Source: Defluviicoccus vanus
GTDB lineage: Bacteria; Pseudomonadota; Alphaproteobacteria; Rhodospirillales; Defluviicoccaceae
NCBI RefSeq assembly: GCF_014672695.1
Contig: NZ_CP053923.1
Coordinates: 1,128,428-1,135,572 of the forward strand
Reading direction: 5' to 3'
Length of the DNA: 7,145 nt
This document shows, piece by piece, positions 1 to 4,990 of the stretch. The notes under the pieces are model-generated. The model ran no database searches, was not told the DNA's origin, and worked only from the letters and a program-made list of their open reading frames with translations. Positions within the stretch are counted from its first letter, which is position 1, and each line of letters starts with the position of its first letter. The translations under genes were made by a program, and so were the position numbers.

Positions 1-1
1 G

Positions 2-418
2 GCCCGCTTCTTCGAACCGGAAGCGCAGACGATGGCGTTGCCGATGGGCGCCCTTTTCCCTACCCAGCATCTGCGCCATGTCATTGCCGCCGCTATCGGT
101 GGTCAGCATCGCCTCAACCGAATCGTCTTCGACGGGGCCAGCCTGGACAATCCCTATCAGGTCAGTGCGCTGTTCGGTCCGTTGTCGGACACCGACGCGG
201 AGGAGATAGCGAAGGCTGCCGGCCTGCCGAAGCTCCCGGCTTGGTGGACGCGGATGGCTTTCTTTCCCGAAGGATCATCTGACGCGGTGCCTGAGTTCGA
301 GATCGACGCCAATTATCGCGCCGACGGCATTGCCGACCACATCGTCCAGCGGTTTGAGCGCTTTGCCCTTGATCTGCGCCTGCACCAGCTCGACGTGCTG
401 CCGCCACCGGAGTGTTGA
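2..418 (+). CDS. EipB/DUF1849 family cell-envelope protein, C-terminal part (5' end outside the window)
   Basis: The reading frame is open from base 2 and gives 138 residues before TGA at 416-418. The N-terminus, including any signal peptide, lies outside the window. The visible part resembles the C-terminal half of DUF1849/EipB proteins: a segment reading GALFPTQHLRHVI followed by a VFDGAS stretch, then a late PEFEIDANYRADGIADHIV strand pair, and a terminal LDVLPPPEC ending on cysteine. In EipB of Brucella, a periplasmic beta-spiral protein needed for envelope integrity, a cysteine near the C-terminus forms a disulfide with an upstream one. The last-residue cysteine here fits that, but its partner would lie upstream of the window. 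The gene converges on the fructokinase gene, whose extended frame overlaps its last 106 bases in antisense. The family call rests on remembered motifs. The ATG at 32 is internal, because homology-like sequence continues upstream of it. Confidence 0.8.
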   Translation, partial: ARFFEPEAQTMALPMGALFPTQHLRHVIAAAIGGQHRLNRIVFDGASLDNPYQVSALFGPLSDTDAEEIAKAAGLPKLPAWWTRMAFFPEGSSDAVPEFEIDANYRADGIADHIVQRFERFALDLRLHQLDVLPPPEC

Positions 419-1389
419 GTACCGGGTGTTGAACGCGGGGCGCCTTCAGCCCCTGTCGATCGAGACGCTCGACGCGCTGGCGGCGCTCCCGGCGGTCGGC
501 CACACAGCCACGCAGCTCCCCTGACGCCGCTCGCATCCCCATGGCGATTGCGTCGCAGCGGCGTGACCACAGCATCGGAAAAAACCCACCGCTCCCACAA
601 GCGGGGCACTGCTTGGTAGAGGCTGTCGACCTTGGACATGCCGCCACCAAGGACGATCACGTCCGGATCAAGCAGGTTGATCACCGTTGCCAACGCCCGC
701 GCCAAGCGATGCTGGTAGCGATCGATGGCGGCGAGAGCGTCGGTATCGCCCGCTGTCGCCAGGGCGATGATCTGCGGCGGAGTCGCATGGTGTCCGCTGG
801 CGGCGGCGAAATCGCGGGCAAAGCCGGGACCGGACAGGAAGGTTTCGATGCAGCCGCTGCGCCCGCAGTAACAAGGGGGCCCGGCACTCTCTTCGCGCGT
901 CGGCCAGGGCAGCGGGTTATGTCCCCATTCGCCGGCGATGGCGTTGGCGCCGATGCGCGGTTGCCGCGCGATCGCCACCCCGCCACCAACACCAGTACCG
1001 AGAATGACGCCGAACACCACACCGGCATCCGCACCGGCGCCGTCGACGGCTTCCGATACGGCAAAGCAGTTTGCATCGTTGGCGATTCGCACCGGCCGGC
1101 TGAGGAGGGATTCCAGATCACGATCCAGCGAACGGCCGTTCAGCCACGTGGAGTTGGCGTTCTTGACCAGCCCCGTCGCCGGCGAGATGGTCCCGGGAAT
1201 GCCAACACCGACGCTGCCAGCGCATCCAATCTGCTGCTCGATCGCACCGACCAGCGACGCGATCACCTGCAGCGTCGCGGCATAGTCGCCGCGTGGTGTC
1301 GGCACGCGCAGACGGAGCTGTTCCGCACCGCCAGCCGCGAGAGCGACAGCTTCGATTTTGGTCCCGCCGACGTCGATTCCGATCCGCAT
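313..1389 (-). CDS. mak: ROK-family fructokinase (Mak-like), with an aberrant extended C-terminus
   Basis: This is a sugar kinase that would phosphorylate fructose to fructose-6-phosphate with ATP in the cytoplasm. The ATG at 1389 gives MRIGIDVGGTK, the ROK phosphate-binding start, as in E. coli Mak. Further landmarks are KNANSTWLNG (76-85), NDAN (104-107) with the likely catalytic base D105, GTGVGGG (131-137), and the ROK zinc site GEWGHNPLPW (H157) with CYCGRSGC (C173, C175, C180). DPDVIVLGGGMS (241-252) follows, and the conserved end GVRGAAWL falls at 288-295. Mak proteins normally finish just after this with WLWP, about 300 residues in all. Here the frame goes to Cys-Gly-Arg and continues for 63 low-complexity, Arg/Ser/Gly-rich residues to TAA at 313-315, antisense to the EipB gene. 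Removing one TG from the (TG)3 at 501-506 would restore WLWP and a stop at 446-448 (313 aa). No clear Shine-Dalgarno site was seen. The gene lies 79 nt downstream of arsR on the same strand. The enzyme core looks intact. Confidence 0.93.
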   Translation of the reverse strand: MRIGIDVGGTKIEAVALAAGGAEQLRLRVPTPRGDYAATLQVIASLVGAIEQQIGCAGSVGVGIPGTISPATGLVKNANSTWLNGRSLDRDLESLLSRPVRIANDANCFAVSEAVDGAGADAGVVFGVILGTGVGGGVAIARQPRIGANAIAGEWGHNPLPWPTREESAGPPCYCGRSGCIETFLSGPGFARDFAAASGHHATPPQIIALATAGDTDALAAIDRYQHRLARALATVINLLDPDVIVLGGGMSKVDSLYQAVPRLWERWVFSDAVVTPLRRNRHGDASGVRGAAWLCGRPPGAPPARRASRSTGAEGAPRSTPGTQHSGGGSTSSWCRRRSRAKRSNRWTMWSAMPSAR

Positions 1390-1468
1390 CGCCCGATAAT
1401 ATGTGCGCCTCTGACGCGCGCCGCGTCACTCCGCTCAGCCCCTTCGTCGTGCCATCAGGAGCATCGGG

Positions 1469-1837
1469 TCAACGAATGGACAGCGAGCTCACCGTGGCCT
1501 TCGACGGTTCCTCATGTGAATAGGAGATCGTCGAATTATCGCAGTAGAGACGGTAGAGCGTTGCCAGAACCTGACTGGCTTCCTCGCCGGCAAGAGAGTA
1601 GTAAATCGTTTGTGCAGAGCGCCGGGTTTTGACCAATCCATCACGTCGCAGCCGCGCCAAGTGCTGCGACAGGGCGGACTGGCTCAAGCCAACCAGACGT
1701 TCGAGTTCTCCCACTGAACGCTCACCCGCCAGCAGCTGGCACAAAACTACAAGCCGGTGGGGATTCCCCATCGATTTGAGTAACGTGCTCGCGCGTCGGG
1801 CACTTGTATGTAAAGCCTCCACGTTCACGTTATTCAC
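1469..1837 (-). CDS. ArsR-family winged-helix repressor, BigR/SqrR-like candidate persulfide sensor
   Basis: This is a dimeric DNA-binding repressor of 122 residues. I chose the GTG at 1835-1837 because AGGA sits 4 nt upstream. A TTG at 1876 in the same frame would add 13 residues (135 aa) but has no visible ribosome site. Features from the GTG are STLLKSMGNPHRLVVLCQLL (dimer and first helices), SVGELERLVGLSQSALSQHLARLRRDGLV (helix-turn-helix, about 42-69), the wing KTRRSAQTIYYSLA, and a C-terminal helix ending LYRLYC. Cysteines at 33 (VLC) and 99 (LYC) are 66 residues apart, the same spacing as C42/C108 of BigR and C41/C107 of SqrR, where they form a di- or tetrasulfide switch. The metal motif of classic ArsR (ELCVCDL) is absent. 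A 20-residue polar tail follows C99. The gene is divergent from tusA, which supports sulfur-responsive control. The ArsR family is clear; the sensing role is inferred from the cysteine pattern. Confidence 0.9.
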   Translation of the reverse strand: MNNVNVEALHTSARRASTLLKSMGNPHRLVVLCQLLAGERSVGELERLVGLSQSALSQHLARLRRDGLVKTRRSAQTIYYSLAGEEASQVLATLYRLYCDNSTISYSHEEPSKATVSSLSIR

Positions 1838-1841
1838 CGTT

Positions 1842-1845
1842 TCCT
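1842..1845 (-). promoter_or_regulatory. Ribosome binding site (AGGA) supporting the GTG start of arsR
   Basis: On the minus strand AGGA lies 4 nt before GTG at 1837-1835. No such site precedes the longer TTG start at 1876, so this decides the start. The spacing is slightly short. Confidence 0.55.
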
Positions 1846-1899
1846 GTTGACCGGCTTTGCCTTTTCGCACACACAAAGCACTTTATTGCCTATGAAAGA

Positions 1900-1920
1900 T
1901 GTGGAAATAAACTTCCCACA
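1900..1920. promoter_or_regulatory. Imperfect 21-bp palindrome, candidate operator for the ArsR repressor
   Basis: The sequence has the form TGTGG-N-AA-N5-TT-N-CCACA, with seven matching pairs out of eight around an AT-rich centre. ArsR dimers typically bind palindromes of about this size. It lies about 60 nt upstream of the arsR GTG and overlaps the weak arsR -35 candidate, as expected for autorepression. Binding is inferred only. Confidence 0.35.
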
Positions 1921-2060
1921 CCCTAACTCTAATGAATGTCCGCGATCACCGCTATGCTGTTTTTTCGCGTCCGAGCCCCTCAGGCAAAATAGTCTGGGGA
2001 ACTTTCGCAGTGCGCGCGTAGCGTACACAGCATCAACCATCCAAATACGCGAACGATCCC

Positions 2061-2306
2061 ATGCAAGAGAACAAATTGCGCGAGTTGGACGCGCGCGGCC
2101 TCGCCTGCCCTCTACCGGTGTTGCGCGCCAATCGGCTGCTTCGCAGCATGACGCCCGGAGCACAATTGAAAGTGATGGCAACAGATCCATCCGCGCCAGC
2201 CGATTTCGTCCAATTCTGCTCGGCGACCGGCCACCGTTTGCTCGACCAGTCGTGCCAGGATGGCGAATTCCATCTCATCATTGAAAGGCGAAGTGACGGC
2301 CAATGA
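2061..2306 (+). CDS. tusA: TusA-like sulfurtransferase (SirA/YedF/YeeD family)
   Basis: This is a small cytoplasmic sulfur carrier of 81 residues, the same length as E. coli TusA. The family signature is complete: ELDARGLACPLPVLRANRLLRSM with the CPxP motif at 16-19. C16 is the residue that carries a persulfide in this family. The remainder, GAQLKVMATDPSAPADFVQFCSATGHRLLDQ with a final FHLIIER strand, fits the beta-alpha-beta-alpha-beta-beta fold. TusA passes sulfur from a cysteine desulfurase toward tRNA thiolation or other acceptors; relatives act in thiosulfate or sulfide oxidation, so the acceptor here is not known. The ATG at 2061 is the only sensible start because an in-frame stop lies shortly upstream. 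I see no strong Shine-Dalgarno site. The gene is divergent from the BigR/SqrR-like repressor, which suggests that it is regulated by sulfur stress. Tus function proper, as against a related sulfur-carrier role, is not proven. Confidence 0.9.
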   Translation: MQENKLRELDARGLACPLPVLRANRLLRSMTPGAQLKVMATDPSAPADFVQFCSATGHRLLDQSCQDGEFHLIIERRSDGQ

Positions 2307-2347
2307 AACAAAGCGCGTTGTGGCAGCGAGGTTCGCCGCCAAACGGC

Positions 2348-2392
2348 TTTGCCGCCGGCAGGCAAAAGGCGTCGTCGCGGGTGTTTGCCTGC
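2348..2392. repeat. Two overlapping, mutually exclusive inverted repeats
   Basis: GCAGGCAAA at 2358-2366 is perfectly complementary to TTTGCCTGC at 2384-2392 (9 bp, 17-nt loop). The inner GGCAAA at 2361-2366 can instead pair with TTTGCC at 2348-2353 (6 bp, 7-nt loop). In RNA only one of these can form at a time. There is no U-tract after either, so neither is a standard intrinsic terminator. Confidence 0.5.
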
Positions 2393-2409
2393 TTCAGCCC
2401 TGACTGAAG
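2392..2409. repeat. Perfect 6-bp inverted repeat, possible tusA transcript end
   Basis: CTTCAG at 2392-2397 pairs with CTGAAG at 2404-2409 across a 6-nt loop. It directly follows the 9-bp hairpin, sharing base 2392. It lacks a T-run, so a terminator role is weak; it could protect the tusA mRNA 3' end. Confidence 0.35.
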
Positions 2410-2548
2410 ACAAGCCAGCGTTGTGTCGGACCGCTGATTGGCAATGAGGCGGCGGAATGCGCCATTTCATCCTTTCAAACGGTGACAAAGCCGACCAGAA
2501 TGGCGCCAATAATCATCCTGGGGACGTCCCGAAGGCTATATCCGCACC

Positions 2549-3478
2549 ATGCCGACAGCTTTGTACACTCATCCGGTATGCCAGGAACACGAAATGGGCG
2601 AATGGCATCCGGAAACACCGGCGCGCCTCAAGGCGGTTCTCAGCGCACTCGAAACGGAAGAATTTACCTTCCTGCATCGAATTGAAGCACCGCTTGGTAC
2701 ACTGCGCCAAATCGAAAGGGTGCATGCGCCTTTCTACGTTGAGTCAATCTTCGAGAACGTCCCCAATTCTGGTCACGTGCATCTGGATTCGGACACGGCG
2801 CTGAACCCCGCCACCGGTGACGCGGCGCTGCGCGCGATCGGCGCCATCTGCGCCGCTGTCGATGTGGTCGCCAACGGCGAGATGCGCAATGCCTTCTGTG
2901 CCGTTCGCCCGCCCGGACACCATGCCGAATCATCGGCAGCGATGGGCTTTTGCCTATTCAATAATGCTGCGGTAGCAGCGGAACACGCCCGTCACGTCCA
3001 TGGCATGGAGCGGGTCGCGGTCATCGACTTCGATGTTCACCACGGCAACGGAACACAGAATCACGTTTTTCGTTTTCGTGACCTGTTTTACGCCTCAAGC
3101 CACCAGTGGCCTTGTTATCCCGGCACCGGCATGGAGCATGAAACGGGCGTTTTCAATAACATCGTCAATGTGCACTTGCGTCCGGGGAGTGGTTCGGAGG
3201 AGTTTCGCCGAGGATATATTGAGCGAATACTTCCTGCCTTGCGCAACTTTTGTCCAGAACTGGTGATTATCTCTGCTGGTTTTGACGCCCATTACCGCGA
3301 TCCCCTTGCTCAGCTTCGCCTGGAAACTGAAGACTTTGCCTGGGTAACACGCGAAATCCTCGAGGTAGCGGAGAAAACCTGTCGTGGCCGCGTTGTCTCC
3401 ACCCTGGAGGGAGGCTACGACCTGCAGGCCCTAGGCGTCTGCGCCGCCGCTCACGTCCGGGCGCTGATGGGGCATTGA
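2549..3478 (+). CDS. Class II histone deacetylase-like amidohydrolase (acetoin utilization/acetylpolyamine hydrolase family)
   Basis: This is a 309-residue zinc-dependent deacetylase that would remove acetyl groups from lysine side chains or small amines such as polyamines; the substrate cannot be told from sequence. The N-terminus HPVCQEHEMGEWHPETPARL (8-27) is the conserved start of bacterial class II HDAC-like proteins and fixes the ATG at 2549, although no good ribosome site precedes it. The active site is complete: RPPGHHAE (120-127) with H124/H125, DFDVHHGNGTQ (160-170) with zinc ligands D162 and H164, SAGFDAH (242-248) with ligand D246, and LEGGYDL (286-292) with Y290 at the catalytic tyrosine position. 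The length is normal for the family. In several alphaproteobacteria such a gene sits just upstream of xseB-ispA-dxs, as here, although a 298-nt gap with its own dyads and a promoter candidate suggests separate transcription. The name histone deacetylase is by homology only. Confidence 0.93.
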   Translation: MPTALYTHPVCQEHEMGEWHPETPARLKAVLSALETEEFTFLHRIEAPLGTLRQIERVHAPFYVESIFENVPNSGHVHLDSDTALNPATGDAALRAIGAICAAVDVVANGEMRNAFCAVRPPGHHAESSAAMGFCLFNNAAVAAEHARHVHGMERVAVIDFDVHHGNGTQNHVFRFRDLFYASSHQWPCYPGTGMEHETGVFNNIVNVHLRPGSGSEEFRRGYIERILPALRNFCPELVIISAGFDAHYRDPLAQLRLETEDFAWVTREILEVAEKTCRGRVVSTLEGGYDLQALGVCAAAHVRALMGH

Positions 3479-3480
3479 AA

Positions 3481-3498
3481 CGGCGAACGCTTCCGCCG
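3481..3498 (+). terminator. Weak hairpin after the deacetylase gene
   Basis: CGGCGAA pairs with TTC(C)GCCG, with one bulged C and a 3-nt loop, starting 2 nt after the TGA. No T-run follows, so it is at best a poor intrinsic terminator or an mRNA-stabilising stem. Confidence 0.25.
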
Positions 3499-3723
3499 CT
3501 AGGCCAGGGCCCGGCAACGAGACTAATGCGAGCGCGAATGAGCTAGGCGATCAACCCGACGTTACATTTCAGCGACACTCAGTAAGAACTCGCAAGCGTC
3601 GCCTCGCGCTTGCAGCAATTGTGCTTGCGCCCCTGTCGGAAACCCTCGACAAGGGATCCTTCCATGATTGTTGCGCTCATGCAACGCACCGTGTCTTGCG
3701 CTTCGAGAGATCGCCCTCCGCAA

Positions 3724-3751
3724 TTGGACGGGGTGGTTGAGGGTGTAGAAT
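3724..3751 (+). promoter_or_regulatory. Candidate promoter of the xseB-ispA-dxs operon
   Basis: TTGGAC (3724-3729) and TAGAAT (3746-3751) are 16 nt apart. The -10 matches the sigma-70 consensus at five of six positions; the -35 matches only in TTG. Transcription would begin near 3758, about 19 nt before the ATG at 3777. This favours that start over the ATG at 3750, which overlaps the -10. Confidence 0.35.
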
Positions 3752-3776
3752 GGGGGTGTTAGGAGCTGCGAGGGCC

Positions 3777-4025
3777 ATGACGGCGGTAGGCACAAGCGAC
3801 ACTTCGCAACTCACTTTCGAGGAAGCCCTCGCGGAACTGGAAGCGATCGTTCGCCGTCTTGAAGAAGGAAGCGGCAAGTTAGACGATGCGATCGCAGCCT
3901 ACGAGCGTGGAGCGATGCTGAAGCGCCATTGCGAAGCGAAGCTACAGCAAGCGCAGATGCGTATTGAAAAAGTTGTTCTCGGGCCAGACGGTACCGCCAC
4001 GCTGGAACCCGCAGACCTGGATTGA
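3777..4025 (+). CDS. xseB: Exodeoxyribonuclease VII small subunit
   Basis: This 82-residue small subunit binds the XseA large subunit to form exonuclease VII, which degrades single-stranded DNA to oligonucleotides. The body, LTFEEALAELEAIVRRLEEGSGKLDDAIAAYERGAMLKRHCEAKLQQAQMRIEKVV (12-67), is the typical two-helix antiparallel coiled coil with the conserved F-E-E-A-L-x-E-L-E-x-I-V and L-E x-G motifs. It ends in a short acidic tail, LEPADLD, as often in alphaproteobacteria. I chose the ATG at 3777; an in-frame ATG at 3750 would add nine residues (MGVLGAARA) that do not look conserved and would overlap the promoter candidate. XseA is not in the window. The gene leads the ispA-dxs operon, a very common arrangement. 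Its TGA lies 11 nt before the preferred ispA start. Confidence 0.93.
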   Translation: MTAVGTSDTSQLTFEEALAELEAIVRRLEEGSGKLDDAIAAYERGAMLKRHCEAKLQQAQMRIEKVVLGPDGTATLEPADLD

Positions 4026-4029
4026 GAGG
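4024..4029 (+). promoter_or_regulatory. Ribosome binding site (GAGAGG) supporting the TTG start of ispA
   Basis: GAGAGG overlaps the xseB stop codon and lies 7 nt before TTG at 4037. The other in-frame TTG, at 4022, has no comparable site. The arrangement implies translational coupling to xseB. Confidence 0.55.
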
Positions 4030-4036
4030 CTCGATC

Positions 4037-4924
4037 TTGTTCGAGATCAAGGCGGCACTAGCAGAAAATGCCCGCGAGGTAGATCAGGTTTTGGATCAAC
4101 TGCTACCCCTACGGCCGGACCCGGAAGCCCGGTTGATGGAGGCTATTCGCTATTCTGCGTTATCGGGCGGCAAACGAATCCGCCCTTTTCTGGTGACCTA
4201 CAGTTCGACTTTGTTCGGCGTCAGCCGTTCTTATGCGATGCGGGTTGCAGCCGCGGTGGAAATGGTTCATTGCTATTCGCTCATCCACGATGACCTGCCA
4301 GCGATGGACGATGATGATCTGCGTCGAGGCGTACCCACCTGCCACGTGAAGTTCGACGAGGCGACGGCCATTCTCGCTGGCGATGCGCTGCTGGCGCGTT
4401 CGTTCGAAGTGCTTGCCGATCCGGCCACCCATTCGGATCCGCGGGTGCGTAGCGATCTCGTCGTCGAACTGGCGCGCGCTGCTGGGGGTGACGGTATGGT
4501 CGGCGGGCAGATGCTTGATCTTCTCGCCGCCGAGAGTTCGCTGCAGATGGCGGAAATCACCCGCATGCAGCGGATGAAGACCGGCGCACTGATCGCTTTC
4601 TCCTGCGAATCGGCAGCGCTGCTTGGCAAGGCCAGCGACAGTGCCCGTCACGCACTGCGCGCTTACGCCCATGATCTCGGCTTGGCGTTTCAGATCGCCG
4701 ACGACCTGCTTGACGTTGAAGGTGACCCGGACGTCGTCGGCAAGCGGACGCAAAAAGACGAGAACGCCGGCAAGGCAACGTTCATTTCGCTGCTCGGCAC
4801 CGATCGAGCGCGATCCCAATCGCAGATGTTGGCGCACCAGGCGGTACAGCATCTCGATATGTTTCCTGATACCGCCGACCCGCTCCGCGCGCTCGCCGAG
4901 TATGTGGTCAACCGTAACAACTAG
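4037..4924 (+). CDS. ispA: Farnesyl diphosphate synthase (geranyltranstransferase)
   Basis: This enzyme condenses dimethylallyl and isopentenyl diphosphates to geranyl and then farnesyl diphosphate, the precursor of quinone tails, hopanoids, carotenoids and undecaprenyl carriers. From TTG at 4037 it has 295 residues, the normal size. Diagnostic motifs (numbered from that TTG) are GGKRIRP (44-50) for substrate diphosphate binding, the first Asp-rich motif DDLPAMDDDD (85-94) with the DDxxxxD spacing of bacterial farnesyl synthases, GDALL (115-119), MVGGQMLDL (154-162), KTGALI (181-186) and the second Asp-rich motif QIADDLLD (219-226). HCYSLIHDD before the first motif fits a C15 enzyme, although product length is only inferred. 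A TTG at 4022 overlapping the xseB stop would add five residues, but GAGAGG sits 7 nt before 4037. The gene lies between xseB and dxs; dxs starts 66 nt downstream, so cotranscription is likely. Confidence 0.95.
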   Translation: MFEIKAALAENAREVDQVLDQLLPLRPDPEARLMEAIRYSALSGGKRIRPFLVTYSSTLFGVSRSYAMRVAAAVEMVHCYSLIHDDLPAMDDDDLRRGVPTCHVKFDEATAILAGDALLARSFEVLADPATHSDPRVRSDLVVELARAAGGDGMVGGQMLDLLAAESSLQMAEITRMQRMKTGALIAFSCESAALLGKASDSARHALRAYAHDLGLAFQIADDLLDVEGDPDVVGKRTQKDENAGKATFISLLGTDRARSQSQMLAHQAVQHLDMFPDTADPLRALAEYVVNRNN

Positions 4925-4977
4925 GTAGACTTGGCACCCGACGAGGGCCGTGCTGATCGCACTAGCGGACGCCAGTT

Positions 4978-4985
4978 AAGGAGGT
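4978..4985 (+). promoter_or_regulatory. Full-consensus Shine-Dalgarno (AAGGAGGT) for the TTG start of dxs
   Basis: AAGGAGGT is fully complementary to the 16S rRNA anti-Shine-Dalgarno core and lies 5 nt before TTG at 4991. It settles the start, despite the weak initiation codon. Confidence 0.88.
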
Positions 4986-4990
4986 AAGAT

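Larger units (their letters stand above)
1838..2060. promoter_or_regulatory. Divergent arsR/tusA control region
   Basis: These 223 nt separate the two divergent start codons and hold no convincing gene. They are visibly more AT-rich than the flanking genes. For arsR, reading the minus strand, TTTCCA and TAAAGT about 16 nt apart are a weak promoter candidate next to the palindrome at 1900-1920. For tusA, TTTTCG at 1962-1967 and AAAATA at 1986-1991 (18 nt apart) are another weak candidate. The latter -10 lies in the loop of an imperfect inverted repeat, CCC(T)CAG at 1977-1983 with CTGGGG at 1994-1999. These promoter assignments are by eye and uncertain; that the region controls both genes is a reasonable inference from its geometry. 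Confidence 0.5.
2307..2548. other. Intergenic region between tusA and the deacetylase gene, rich in inverted repeats
   Basis: I see no gene in these 242 nt; short frames crossing it lack family features and run into the deacetylase in another frame. The first 100 nt contain three inverted repeats, listed separately. The last 140 nt show nothing clear except GAAGG at 2531-2535, which is 13 nt before the next ATG and too far for a good ribosome site. Confidence 0.6.
3479..3776. other. Intergenic region with several dyads upstream of xseB
   Basis: I find no gene in these 298 nt. They contain a short hairpin straight after the deacetylase stop (3481-3498). GCAAGCG at 3592-3598 can pair with CGCTTGC at 3607-3613. 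Shifted by one base, CGCAAGC at 3591-3597 can pair instead with GCTTGCG at 3623-3629. A further stem is CCCTGTCG (3631-3638) with CGACA(A)GGG (3647-3655), one A bulged. A promoter candidate lies at 3724-3751. The region could be a leader or hold a small RNA, but nothing identifies one. Confidence 0.5.

Noticed and set aside
404..432. Near-direct repeat (CCGGAGTGTTGA, then CCGGGTGTTGA) around the EipB stop codon
   Set aside because: It is short and imperfect, with only two copies. It could reflect a small duplication but gives no functional lead.
162..650. 162-residue minus-strand frame over the mak 3' end, considered as the continuation of mak after a frameshift
   Set aside because: At the WL break this frame reads GCVADRR, not the expected WLWP. 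The other shifted frame restores WLWP with a nearby stop.
541..1632. 363-residue plus-strand open frame opposite mak and arsR
   Set aside because: It spans two genes and their spacer on the opposite strand, has no family motif, and its composition is that of a codon-position shadow.
1838..1876. Upstream TTG start for arsR adding 13 residues
   Set aside because: The added residues (MCVRKGKAGQQET) lie before the ribosome site for the GTG at 1837 and do not resemble an ArsR N-terminus. The added cysteine is therefore probably not translated.
2033..2509. 158-residue minus-strand frame opposite tusA
   Set aside because: It covers tusA in antisense and the structured gap; there is no domain and no ribosome site, while TusA is clear.
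4160..4852. 230-residue antisense frame over ispA
   Set aside because: It is a shadow frame; IspA on the plus strand has all its diagnostic motifs.
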